Notes: generated by a model not told the origin, from the letters alone. DNA of 64,000 nucleotides from Ruminococcus sp. AM36-2AA (GCF_003461955.1 NZ_QTYB01000001.1:426332-490331); one strand, 5' to 3'; counted from the first letter of the stretch, positions 22,501 to 29,080 are shown. Translations and numbers: made by a program.

Positions 22501-23953
22501 ATATTGCTCAAAAGGTTATGATGGACCACTTTATACAGTAAGTGCACCTTATGGTACTATTGCTGAATATAAAGGAGACGTTGAAATTCCTATTTATACG
22601 GGTGAAGAGTCTGCGTATAAATTCTACTTATTTAAAGAATGGGACAATTCAGGATATGTAACCAGAAACAAAACTATCAATGCTATATTCGACACCTGCG
22701 AATATCGAGATGGATACTTCAATGATAAAGATTTAAATAATCTTTCTGAAGTTGAGCTGTATGCTTTAATGAAGATGGGATTAGACGCATCATTCTTAGA
22801 TGATAAAGATTATATGAATTTTACACTTGGAAATGATTGCAGTTTCGAAGATATTACAGAGCATGTAGTTATTAATACTCCGAAAGAATTTGATGGTACA
22901 AATTATGTTGACACAGGACTGAAATTATTTGAAAAAGATAAGAGTTTTACATTAGCTCTTGATTATGTATTCTCATCAAATAATTCTAATAATGCTACTC
23001 TCGCTCAGTGTTTCCAGGGTGATGGTTCAAATGGATTTAAACTATCCTATAATTCAGGAGTGCAACTTAAATGGGGAACCACAAATGCCAATCCGTCATC
23101 AACAGACCAAAGAGAAATCATAGTATTAAGACATATTGCAGGAGAAGAAAAACTGTATCTTTATTCTTCTAATGCTGCAAATAATAATGTTGCCGCTACT
23201 ACTCTTTCTGCAATTCGAAGCCCGGAACATGAATATACATTTGTACTTGGATGTGAAAAATCTGATGTTGGTGCTTATTTGAGATATGCAAAAGGCACAG
23301 TATATTGGTGTAAAATTTGGGACGCAGATCTTGGCGACGAAAAATGCCAAGAACTTGCTGCTTGGGTTCATGAAACAATTCCAATGGAAGTTGCTAAATA
23401 TGGTGATACTCAGGAATATTATCTTTCTGATGGATCTTCTAAACAGGCAAACATTACTTTCTTAGCAAAGAATCTTCTTGGTACAAGTAAGGGATACGGG
23501 GCAAGAAGTGGTGGATGGGCTACATCTACTATGAATAAATGGCTTAATACCAGACTTCCAAAAGCAATTTCACCATTATGGAAATCTCTTATCAAAGAAG
23601 TAAAAGTTAAATCATTCAATGGAGATAAAGCAAATACAATCACGGAATCCAATTGCAAATTCTACATCCCATCAATTTATGAAGTTGACAACAATTATAA
23701 TCGCGAACCTTATAATGGAGAGACTGATAATACAATCAGTTATATGGTTTCTGATGAAAATCGTAAACGTGCGAAAGTCACTACACCAAATAAATATGAG
23801 GCATATTATACAAGAACTCCAAATGCGGAACAGTTTGGAACAGATTATGTCAAAACTGTAGCTGATGATGGTAACACACAGAATAGTTTTATTTGGCCGT
23901 CAAGTGATGCGGGAGTGCTTCTTATGTTCTCTGTTTTTGCAGATAGATTATAA
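16586..23953 (+). CDS. Giant multidomain tail/baseplate protein (2,455 aa)
   Basis: Layout from the translation: BppU-like docking domain (about 60-190); coiled coil (205-490); three Ig-like beta domains (510-800); laminin-G/concanavalin-like domain (795-1020); a long region (1020-1660) with QGTTSNEYGFAARN and DFWDYDNDTG patterns that recall CotH-like folds; leucine-rich repeats (1660-1810); InlB-type B repeats (1888-2035); a second laminin-G-like domain (2098-2270); and a C-terminal domain (2270-2455) resembling DUF6273/C-type-lectin modules (YYTRTPN, final GVLLMFSV). A phage using so many adhesin folds probably binds polysaccharide or surface protein. AAAGGAG precedes the ATG. Docking and adhesion are inference from domain types; the CotH-like call is the weakest. 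Confidence 0.8.
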   Translation: MSFKDSKEKIITANSAQIASLTADLAESVETNDNYETVDGYDYYPQYSDNKYSTVDNNKNITMDATQINITQESNSQFIPFQIPRYYDGIDLSNMTICIRYADRLNGDIVGEYPVINVIRNDTYIRFGWLIDDKLTQNAGDYIFEIRATGQVPVSDNKLVNYAWSTRPNGKINVLQGININGAIEPSDSGWMTAFEKRIINYTEDAKNAAKQAAASASSVDVDNIANSVINKVTDNFNKTSSLENYYTKSEINDQKSGIDNSLSNINSEINNVKESIQNIDGLANLDVSYNKENQKLSLLYKDSKKEVANAIIDIDSLSKLQVRYTTSDGKGVLSFYQENIEDPITSVELGSIDPSAEWISSHITPISNSINSIQKQQTEDEKKITTLTSSVKEIKRANTNRDNKIKTNEDAILEIRTSVSEIPQLKESVSQATNTVANMKQTVDGNKEAVDTLGTNFDDLKKEVDKLKENPAASEYDVNYEGSTFSWIKDGEVLKTFKIEGGGGQTTTSTLTIERITQADAIFLLGNKAIIEYTWSSVDNVGDSTGIGTAVWKVDNTTVSTSTVGQGKNSIDLTNYLKTGTNSIRLSITDSVGTLSTKTWTITIVDFKLESSFDDTLFYSDEVSFRYIPYGNINKTVHFILDGNELSSVNTSASGRQLSYVLTKQSHGAHSLKVYMTATVNNQDIKSDTIIKDVIWVDPDDRTPIIGCSMQEFTAKQYHATSINYVVYDPDHNPATVKLSVDGNTVSTLSVNRTQQIWSYKASTVGKHDLTISCRKVTKILKATIKKLDIDVEPITANLEFDFNPVGLSNNDVNRLWKDSKHPEVTLTVSDNFDWTNGGYQIDDKGDQYFCVKAGTKATINYNLFGKDPKQTGSEFKIIFKTKNVRDASATFLSCISASDDKPVGLEMNVHEAYIKSSVDNLYFPYSEEDVIEYEFDINALDTKKATTSIIMTYEDGCGGRPMIYDNTHRLHQYTPVPITIGSDDCDVCIYRIKAYSAALTDSDILANYIADARDSDEMVARYERNQIYDENNTLTPDSVARACPNVRVIKIEAPYFTNDKKDFVKGTSVECIYKNGDPKLDNWKFNNAYHAGQGTTSNEYGFAARNMDLICCADGVHQINSKIPLDTEYKTELILGDGTKYSDGTGKITLTRNSVPNNWLNIKTNVASSEMSNNALLQKRYNDYLPYSTPASRRDPKIKNSMEFVNCVVFLRETNADISTHREFSDNEWHFYSLGNIGDSKKADVTRAYDPDDMNEFCIEISDNTLPNSAFQTGVMDPDGTMKYPISKEEWKTGNTAYDNLYNNWDGSFEFRYDCCGDTKDGSAISTDAEKEKIRTKNRQIWRDFYEFVITSSDDDFKAHISDWMIKDALLYMYLFTLRYTMIDNRAKNIFPHWAKHYISQTEASTLGEKAKYYIINDSAAAINNGYRFDFWDYDNDTGLGINNSGELTMSYGKEDTDYKTDGDPNSGYIFNAAESVIWCRTRKLMKSDLRKMYQSLPQNCFSAEHLINEFDAWQNQFPEELWRLHFERLYFRTYEGVTLPGKTEVTKTDRFLKEMMNGKKKYQRRQWERDQHFYMGSKFIHTDITSDQIMFRCNTPKDAVVKPDYTLKIVPYSDMYVSVLYGNSSDVTQVRAKAGQEYELKTNLTNMDDTAILIYGASRIQALNDLSACYIHDNDFSKASKLKTLIIGNNTEGYQNSFLTNLNMGNNTLLDTLDIRNCPNLTGTINLSACENLISLYADGTIVTSVSFANHGKITHVHLPETINNLTFQNLKNLTDFNIASYKNLEKFICESSTFDAFSVVKAAIDTLKSVRITDINWNLENTDLLKKLAKLIGEDENGSTTDHSVLTGQIHVPVIRAQELKEFIGTEEERGIWPDLEITYDSMIEQFTLTFINDNEEHTVLEVQYVDKGADGTDPVTRKENPIATPTKASTQKEDFTYKGWDGSLEKVFSNRIITAVYTSTVRKYTIKYCSKGYDGPLYTVSAPYGTIAEYKGDVEIPIYTGEESAYKFYLFKEWDNSGYVTRNKTINAIFDTCEYRDGYFNDKDLNNLSEVELYALMKMGLDASFLDDKDYMNFTLGNDCSFEDITEHVVINTPKEFDGTNYVDTGLKLFEKDKSFTLALDYVFSSNNSNNATLAQCFQGDGSNGFKLSYNSGVQLKWGTTNANPSSTDQREIIVLRHIAGEEKLYLYSSNAANNNVAATTLSAIRSPEHEYTFVLGCEKSDVGAYLRYAKGTVYWCKIWDADLGDEKCQELAAWVHETIPMEVAKYGDTQEYYLSDGSSKQANITFLAKNLLGTSKGYGARSGGWATSTMNKWLNTRLPKAISPLWKSLIKEVKVKSFNGDKANTITESNCKFYIPSIYEVDNNYNREPYNGETDNTISYMVSDENRKRAKVTTPNKYEAYYTRTPNAEQFGTDYVKTVADDGNTQNSFIWPSSDAGVLLMFSVFADRL

Positions 23954-23957
23954 AATA

Positions 23958-23984
23958 AGGAAGGGATATTTATTATCTCTTCCT
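23958..23984 (+). terminator. Hairpin after the giant tail gene
   Basis: AGGAAGGGATA (23958-23968) pairs with TATCTCTTCCT (23974-23984) through 11 pairs with one wobble and a 5-base loop. No T run follows, so mRNA stabilisation is as likely as termination. Confidence 0.4.
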
Positions 23985-24007
23985 ACAAATAAAAAAGGTG
24001 ATGTCAA

Positions 24008-24253
24008 ATGTATTATAAAGTAATAAAAGATAATAAGGTGGTTGATGTATTATCTCATATCAGCTATGTTAAGTATCAAAAAAAACATGATATCTTATTA
24101 TTATGTAATATAAAAGAAGCGCAAGCTGTATTAAGTTCTGATGGGAAACGTGGTTGGCACATCGAAGGATTATTCAATTTCCCATTAGATAATACAGTTT
24201 GCGAAATAAGTGAAATAACCAAAAAAGAATATGATGATTTAAAAGCGAGGTGA
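24008..24253 (+). CDS. Small phage virion-module protein
   Basis: An 81-residue protein (MYYKVIKDNKVVDVL...) of a type often found beside fibre genes in phages of Bacillota; function unknown. AAAAAGGTGATG precedes the ATG. The stop overlaps the GAGGTGA ribosome site of the next gene, so the pair is coupled. One conserved-looking feature is the sequence around LSSDGKRGWHIEG. Confidence 0.65.
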   Translation: MYYKVIKDNKVVDVLSHISYVKYQKKHDILLLCNIKEAQAVLSSDGKRGWHIEGLFNFPLDNTVCEISEITKKEYDDLKAR

Positions 24254-24261
24254 CAAACAAA

Positions 24262-25134
24262 ATGGCTCTATTACCAAATTGGTTTTCGGCCTCAACAAAA
24301 GCTATTGCTGAAAAGGCTCTTGATAGAGGGGTTTTAAAATATCCAGGCATGTGCTATATAGAAGAAACAAAAGAATTAGCCTGGATCACGCAAGACAATC
24401 AAATCAAATATATACTCGGAGATAACCAAATTACAAATGTTAAATTTGTTGGATCAAATCTCATGTTTTATTCTGGCACTACTCTTCTATTTTCTTATGA
24501 TATGAGTCTTACTGAAGAGGACCAGGCGCACATCATCGAAGAAGTTAAAAAGTCTATTGGTCTTGACCAATATATAAAGACTTCAGATATGACAACTCTT
24601 TTAGACAATATCATAGGCAATCTCGAAGACAAGTCAACAGTTGTTGATTATATCAATAGTCTTTCTTACAATAAACTATCTGATAAGCCAATCGAAAATA
24701 TGATTGGTACATTAAATGCTCCAGTTTATATTTCATCTCTTGAAGATGGTATATATAAAATAAAAGGCCAATATATTATTGGCGGCTCTAACACTACTGT
24801 CAATTCATCCCCAAATGATATCTTATTCTTCGTTTCTCACGATCCCGAAATTAATAATAAAATAACAGTTACGAAAATTGAAGGAACTTCTATAGTCCTT
24901 TACTTTTTAGATTCTGATGGAACATTTCGGACGGACAAATACATTACAGAAGGATGGATTAATGATCAGAATTTTATGAGCGCAGATTCTGTAAAAGAAT
25001 ATGTTAATCAGACAATTACAGAAACTGTTGCGGAAATTATTGACCAACAATTAGATATAAAACTTGACAGTGCGTTAGATAAAAAAATCAGTGGTATATC
25101 CACTGAGGATCTAAATAATATTTTTTCAAATTAA
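24262..25134 (+). CDS. Phage structural protein of unknown function (fibre module)
   Basis: A 290-residue protein. ATG 24262 is chosen because GCGAGGTGA lies about 8 bases upstream; a GTG at 24250 is inside that site. The N-terminal 80 residues and the region 165-250 are beta-rich; the rest is helical. A short conserved-looking patch, YNKLSDKPIENMIGT, precedes the second beta region. No catalytic motif is visible. Neighbouring fibre genes suggest a virion decoration or adaptor protein. Confidence 0.62.
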   Translation: MALLPNWFSASTKAIAEKALDRGVLKYPGMCYIEETKELAWITQDNQIKYILGDNQITNVKFVGSNLMFYSGTTLLFSYDMSLTEEDQAHIIEEVKKSIGLDQYIKTSDMTTLLDNIIGNLEDKSTVVDYINSLSYNKLSDKPIENMIGTLNAPVYISSLEDGIYKIKGQYIIGGSNTTVNSSPNDILFFVSHDPEINNKITVTKIEGTSIVLYFLDSDGTFRTDKYITEGWINDQNFMSADSVKEYVNQTITETVAEIIDQQLDIKLDSALDKKISGISTEDLNNIFSN

Positions 25135-25149
25135 AGGAGGAAGCTTATT

Positions 25150-26223
25150 ATGGCTAAATTACAATTCGCTACACTTTCTAATCTTACTGAGTTCCTGTCA
25201 CTTCACAATGTTCAGATTGATGCAAAAATTTCTGATGCAGTAAAAAGTTCTATTAAAACTGTATCCCAGTCTTCAGACGGATACACACTGTATTTCTACA
25301 CAAAAACTGCTCCTGTAACAGTTGATGATGCTGTATTCACAATTACTCTTCCAAAAGACAAAGCAAAAGCAGACAAGGTAACTGGTGCTGTTAATGGACA
25401 TCTTGCAGGATTGGATGCAAATGGAAATCTTGTAGATTCTGGTAAATCAGTGACAGATTTTGATATTGCCGGAGCCGCTGCTACTGCCAAAACAGAAGTA
25501 ATGGCATATGTTGGTACTATTCCGACCGGTGCAAAAGCTAAAGATGTAGTTGCATATATCAAAGAAGCTGTACAGGCTGGGACATATGATGATTCCGCAT
25601 TAAAAGCAAGTGTTTCTCAAAATACAACAGCGATTGAAACACTTAATGGCACAGGCGATGGTTCTGTAAAGAAAGCAGTTGCAGATGCAGTAACTTCTAT
25701 TATTGCAGGCGCACCAGAAAGCAGAGACACATTTAAAGAACTTTCAGATTGGATTGATTCTCATGCATCTGATGCGGCAACAATGAATAGTCAAATTAAG
25801 ACAAACAAAGAAGATATTACAAAACTGAAAACATTAATCGGTACTCTCCCGGACACAGCAACATCTAAAGATATTGTAAGCTACATTGCTGAATATGTAT
25901 CTAAAGCGCTTGCTGATTCTGATCTAAGTCAGTATGCAAAAGCAGATGATCTGAAAGCTGCTGTTGGTAGAATTGATGCTCTTGAGAAAAAGATCCCAAC
26001 ACTGGAAACTGCAGATAAAACAAATGCCGACAATATTACTGCTGTCTCAGGCAGAGTAACAACTGTTGAAGGTAAAGTCAAAACACTTGAAAACGATATG
26101 GCAACCGAAAAACCAAAGATCGCAGCTAATGCTACTGCTATTAAAGGATTGAAGGATCTTGTCGGAGATGGATACGAAGCAATTCCATCCGAAAAGATTA
26201 AAGCTCTTTTCGCAACTGAATAA
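25150..26223 (+). CDS. Coiled-coil fibre protein
   Basis: A 357-residue protein rich in Ala, Lys, Asp and Thr with long heptad stretches. Repeated units such as TNADNITAVSGRVTTVEGKVKTLE and the SRDTFKELSDWIDSHASDA segment are typical of phage head or tail fibre shafts. AAAGGAGGAAGC precedes the ATG. It is the last virion gene before the replicon island and converges with the XRE gene (8 bases between stops). Confidence 0.72.
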   Translation: MAKLQFATLSNLTEFLSLHNVQIDAKISDAVKSSIKTVSQSSDGYTLYFYTKTAPVTVDDAVFTITLPKDKAKADKVTGAVNGHLAGLDANGNLVDSGKSVTDFDIAGAAATAKTEVMAYVGTIPTGAKAKDVVAYIKEAVQAGTYDDSALKASVSQNTTAIETLNGTGDGSVKKAVADAVTSIIAGAPESRDTFKELSDWIDSHASDAATMNSQIKTNKEDITKLKTLIGTLPDTATSKDIVSYIAEYVSKALADSDLSQYAKADDLKAAVGRIDALEKKIPTLETADKTNADNITAVSGRVTTVEGKVKTLENDMATEKPKIAANATAIKGLKDLVGDGYEAIPSEKIKALFATE

Positions 26224-26231
26224 TTCATCAT

Positions 26232-26438
26232 TTATTCTTTTATTAGCTCAATCACATCTGTTAATTCTAAATTATACGCATTACATATCGCAATAACAGC
26301 ATTAAGATGAACTGGTTCGTTATTCTTCATTTTAAGTAAGGTGTTTCTACTAACACCACTCTTTTTTGATGCCGATAGCATAGATATGTTATTTTTAAAG
26401 AAATATAAAAATAATTTTTCATAAGAAACTCTCATCAA
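26232..26438 (-). CDS. XRE/Cro-type small transcriptional regulator
   Basis: A 68-residue protein that is essentially one helix-turn-helix of the Cro/CI class: SMLSASKKSGVSRNTLLKMKN with a second part DVIELIKE. GAGGTGAT lies upstream of tandem ATGs; either Met 1 or Met 2 can start. It is divergent from tubR and shares the 196-base intergenic region, which carries a 13-base palindrome. It probably controls the replicon genes, its own promoter, or the choice of plasmid state. It is not a full CI repressor (no dimerisation domain). Confidence 0.8.
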   Translation of the reverse strand: MMRVSYEKLFLYFFKNNISMLSASKKSGVSRNTLLKMKNNEPVHLNAVIAICNAYNLELTDVIELIKE

Positions 26439-26471
26439 CTATCACCTCACTATTATCACTTCTATTATCTC

Positions 26472-26497
26472 ATTATATCATATTATTCAATTTGAAT
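26472..26497 (-). promoter_or_regulatory. XRE promoter -10 and palindromic operator candidate
   Basis: On the minus strand TATAAT lies at 26472-26477. The 13-base palindrome ATTCAATTTGAAT (26485-26497) lies just upstream of it in the spacer, where a repressor would block RNA polymerase. The -35 is poor, so this would be an activatable or weak promoter. The operator role is inference. Confidence 0.5.
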
Positions 26498-26541
26498 GTT
26501 GTTGATATTTTGTGCTAACTGCTCATATATTAAACATATTG

Positions 26542-26570
26542 TTGACATTCTGAGCATGTTCATTTATAAT
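26542..26570 (+). promoter_or_regulatory. Consensus promoter of the tubR-tubZ-rep operon
   Basis: TTGACA (26542-26547), a 17-base spacer, and TATAAT (26565-26570) match the sigma-A consensus at every position. The expected start of transcription (about 26,577) falls at the first unit of the iteron array, so a protein bound to the array would shut this promoter. A TGCTCA/TGAGCA inverted repeat (26520-26525, 26551-26556) straddles the -35. Confidence 0.85.
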
Positions 26571-26575
26571 TCAAG

Positions 26576-26675
26576 TAGGAACTCTTACGAAACTATAAGA
26601 ACTAATGTGAATTTTTAGGAAGAGGTGAGAAATTTTGAGAACTGATAGGAACTCCAAAGAACTCAGTAGAATTGA
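26576..26675 (+). repeat. Ten 10-bp iterons, candidate tubC centromere / TubR operator
   Basis: Read in tens from 26576, all ten units carry GAA at positions 4-6: TAGGAACTCT, TACGAAACTA, TAAGAACTAA, TGTGAATTTT, TAGGAAGAGG, TGAGAAATTT, TGAGAACTGA, TAGGAACTCC, AAAGAACTCA, GTAGAATTGA. The consensus is TARGAACTNN. The 10-base period puts the same face of the helix toward a bound protein at each turn. The flanking decamers do not fit. The array runs from the promoter start point into the first 13-14 codons of tubR. In known type III partition systems TubR binds repeats (tubC) upstream of tubR and represses the operon, which this layout matches. Confidence 0.78.
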
Positions 26676-26907
26676 TTACTTAATTTTATCAACACTATTA
26701 AGTAATAATGCTACATCTGCCATGGTCGGATTGACTATCAAAGAATTAGAAATCACGGATGTAACCAGAACCACTATCTGGAAGCATATTAAATTTATGA
26801 TTAATAATGGTTTGATATGTCAATCCGGGACTAATGGTAGAGAAAAAATGTATTATATTACTCAAAATGGCATTAAAGTAATCGGAGGAGATCATGATGA
26901 AAAATAA
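26635..26907 (+). CDS. tubR: TubR-like winged-helix partition adaptor
   Basis: A 90-residue protein starting at TTG 26635, with GGAAGAGGTGAG upstream. It has a winged helix-turn-helix (TIKELEITDVTRTTIWKHI recognition region, then wing GREKMYYIT). In TubRZC systems TubR is a small winged-helix dimer that coats the centromere and hands it to TubZ filaments. The call rests on size, fold, the upstream iterons and the overlapping tubZ gene; sequence alone would also fit a MarR/ArsR-like repressor. The tubZ start lies inside its last codons. Confidence 0.75.
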   Translation: MRTDRNSKELSRIDYLILSTLLSNNATSAMVGLTIKELEITDVTRTTIWKHIKFMINNGLICQSGTNGREKMYYITQNGIKVIGGDHDEK

Positions 26908-27955
26908 TTTCTCACTGCTTGGGATTGGCGCTTGTGGAGGAAATCAAGTCGCAGCATTTAAAAAATATGGAATGAATAGCTTCTATATTAATAGCGCATT
27001 GGAAGATTTACAAAGTCTAGGAATAGACAACATTCACTACTATCACTTAGACGGAGCAAATGGATGTCATAAAAATAGAGATGTATCAAAAACCTATTTA
27101 TCAGATAATTATGAGGATATATTAAGAAATATTGAAAGATATTCTACAGGCAAATATATCTTTCTATTTGGTTCTATTGGCGGTGGTACATTCTCTGGAA
27201 TGTGTGCATTGATTACTGAGCTAATTGAATCAGAATTGAATAAGATTGTAATACCTGTGGTTACAATACCAAATTTTTCCGAATCTCTTCAGGCAAAAAC
27301 AAATGCATATGAATCTTTAAAAGAATTACTTGATGTGGTAAAGCATACTGTTTTTATCGTTGATAACAATAAAGAGACAAATTATGTTAAAAGTAATGAG
27401 ATTTTAGCAAATCTTATTTATTCTCTTATTTCAGATGTATCTACTTCGGCAGATGGAATCTATGATTATAGTGAAATCTGTTCGATGCTAGAATGCCATG
27501 GATACGGTATTATAAATACATTTACCAGAAAGCCTAATCAATCTAATATTACATCAGAACTCAAAAGAGCAGTTACGAATAACATATTCTGCGATATTGA
27601 ATCTCGGAATCCTTTGTACTACTGTGGAATAAAAAATTCTACGATGAGAAAAACTGTCTCGATCGATACTTCTGAATTGCAACTCCAATTTGGATTTTGG
27701 CGAGATCTGTTTTTAGGATATCAAACTAAGACTAATTTAATATTCTTGAGTGGATTGAAATATCCTGCTACTACTATCAATGCTCTTTATAAATCTATTC
27801 AGGAAGACAAACGAAGAATTGAGGAAGATTTAAAATCTTCACAATCTGAATCATTATTTAAAGACGATTATTCTATTGCTCTTTCATCTTCTCTACAAGA
27901 GAAGAAAACATTATCTGCCAGGGAAAAATTAATACAAATGAGAAATTCTAAGTAG
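26897..27955 (+). CDS. tubZ: TubZ-like tubulin/FtsZ-family GTPase
   Basis: A 352-residue protein. ATG 26897 is 6 bases after GGAGGAG; the ATG at 26894 is too close. Tubulin-fold motifs in order: T1 loop GIGACGGNQ (residues 8-16); T3-like GANGCHKNRD (about 53-62); the T4 signature loop GSIGGGTFSGM (about 97-107), where Phe replaces the usual Gly of GGGTGSG; and a T7-like catalytic loop IYDYSEICSML (about 192-202) with acidic residues where FtsZ has NxDxxD. A basic helical tail (about 305-352) is what TubZ uses to bind TubR. FtsZ is excluded by size, neighbours and divergence. Role: GTP-driven filament that moves TubR-bound DNA, or a phage spindle as with PhuZ. Confidence 0.85.
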   Translation: MKNNFSLLGIGACGGNQVAAFKKYGMNSFYINSALEDLQSLGIDNIHYYHLDGANGCHKNRDVSKTYLSDNYEDILRNIERYSTGKYIFLFGSIGGGTFSGMCALITELIESELNKIVIPVVTIPNFSESLQAKTNAYESLKELLDVVKHTVFIVDNNKETNYVKSNEILANLIYSLISDVSTSADGIYDYSEICSMLECHGYGIINTFTRKPNQSNITSELKRAVTNNIFCDIESRNPLYYCGIKNSTMRKTVSIDTSELQLQFGFWRDLFLGYQTKTNLIFLSGLKYPATTINALYKSIQEDKRRIEEDLKSSQSESLFKDDYSIALSSSLQEKKTLSAREKLIQMRNSK

Positions 27956-27963
27956 GTGATATA

Positions 27964-28737
27964 ATGACCAATAAAAAATCTGGTGTTATTAGAAAGAAGC
28001 GAACATATTATGCACAGGTAAGTAATGTCGCATTAAGAGATGAGACATTATCCCTTAAAGCAAAAGGATTACTTGCTATAATTGAATCATATTTGACACT
28101 AGATGGTTTTATCTTATATAAAGACTTTCTTATGAGTAAATCTACCGATGGTGAATGTTCTTTTAGAGGAGCTTGGAAAGAATTAAAAGACCATGGTTAC
28201 TTGATACAGTATAAACTTAAAGACAATGAAACTAAGCAATTTTATTATGAGTATGAGATATGCGACAACCCACATGTTGAAAATCACCATATGGCTCAAA
28301 AGCCAGATGCAGAATTTCCACTTGTGGCTAATCTAGGTGATGGGAATTCCACAAGTGGAAAACCACCCTCGTATAATAATACTTTATGTAATAATAATAT
28401 ATATATTAATACTATACATACCAACATCAATTACAACCCAATATTTGTTAATTCGATTGATAGAAAGTTGGTGGATAATATAGTAGATATTATGAATGAA
28501 GTATTATGCAACAATACTGAGTATATTGTAATTAATGGTAGTAATATACCATTAAATCTTGTGAAATCTACGTTCTTAAAAGTTGGATCATCTCATATTC
28601 AATATGTTGTTAATGTAATAAATAATTACAATAACAAAATCAGTAATATGAAAAATTTCATTATTACTACATTATACAATTCTGTATTAACACTCGATGC
28701 GTATTACATAAATCTAGTAACAAATACAGAATTATAA
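27964..28737 (+). CDS. Replication initiator-like protein (HTH + DUF6017 type)
   Basis: A 257-residue protein; the AGGTGAT ribosome site overlaps the tubZ stop. Residues about 15-95 form the winged helix of replisome-organiser/DnaD-like initiators (VALRDETLSLKAKGLLAII, then WKELKDHGYL and FYYEYEI). A low-complexity Asn/Thr linker (about 118-160) is followed by a C-terminal domain (about 165-257) with KSTFLKVGSSHIQYVVNVI and NFIITTLYNS, as in the DUF6017 domain of replication proteins on Clostridia plasmids and conjugative elements. An inverted repeat and an AT-only stretch lie inside the linker DNA. With tubRZ it forms a complete plasmid replicon. Initiation is inferred from family. Confidence 0.78.
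   Translation: MTNKKSGVIRKKRTYYAQVSNVALRDETLSLKAKGLLAIIESYLTLDGFILYKDFLMSKSTDGECSFRGAWKELKDHGYLIQYKLKDNETKQFYYEYEICDNPHVENHHMAQKPDAEFPLVANLGDGNSTSGKPPSYNNTLCNNNIYINTIHTNINYNPIFVNSIDRKLVDNIVDIMNEVLCNNTEYIVINGSNIPLNLVKSTFLKVGSSHIQYVVNVINNYNNKISNMKNFIITTLYNSVLTLDAYYINLVTNTEL
28315..28440 (+). other. Candidate replication origin inside the initiator gene
   Basis: TTTCCACTTGTGG (28315-28327) and CCACAAGTGGAAA (28349-28361) are a perfect 13-bp inverted repeat, 21 bases apart. They are followed at once by an almost pure A/T tract (28373-28425) that would melt easily. They fall in the linker between the two domains of the initiator, where RepA_N plasmids and lambdoid initiators keep their origins. 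Function is inferred from layout. Confidence 0.5.
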
Positions 28738-28751
28738 TTAGAAATATAAAA

Positions 28752-28783
28752 AATAGGCGCCTTTTAAGGTGTCTATTTTTTTT
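28752..28783 (+). terminator. Intrinsic terminator of the tubR-tubZ-rep operon
   Basis: AATAGGCGCC (28752-28761) pairs with GGTGTCTATT (28768-28777), with two G-T wobbles, loop TTTTAA, followed by a run of T to 28783. It closes the replicon before the fibre genes resume. Confidence 0.85.
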
Positions 28784-28818
28784 ATACAAAAAAAAATACA
28801 GAAAGGACATGATGGATA

Positions 28819-29076
28819 ATGAAAGATCAATTCCTTGATTATCGTGGCTTGACCGAGCTAACAGAATACATCAAAAAATATATTTCTGATGTAAATCCTA
28901 TCCGTCCTTATGCTTCTTATACATTGTTCCCAACGGTAGGTGATCAACATGCAATTTATGTTGATACATCAACAAATGCAATCTATCGGTGGGATGATGC
29001 AAATATAAAATACTACGCATTAGCATTTGATCCAAATGATCAATATATGATGCAATGCGGATCTGCGAAAGGATGA
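28819..29076 (+). CDS. Small fibre-module protein
   Basis: An 85-residue protein. The segment FPTVGDQHAIYVDTSTNAIYRWDDANIKYYAL is a short beta module common in phage tail and capsid-decoration proteins. GAAAGGAC lies 12 bases before the ATG. It is followed 4 bases later by the fibre gene and may be its adaptor or assembly partner. Confidence 0.65.
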   Translation: MKDQFLDYRGLTELTEYIKKYISDVNPIRPYASYTLFPTVGDQHAIYVDTSTNAIYRWDDANIKYYALAFDPNDQYMMQCGSAKG

Positions 29077-29080
29077 TAAT

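Noticed and set aside
16586..23953. Diversity-generating retroelement
   Set aside because: A candidate variable protein is present, but there is no reverse transcriptase or template repeat in the window.
26897..27955. Host FtsZ cell-division protein
   Set aside because: Neighbours are a winged-helix gene and a replication initiator, not division genes, and the tubulin motifs are diverged; TubZ fits better.
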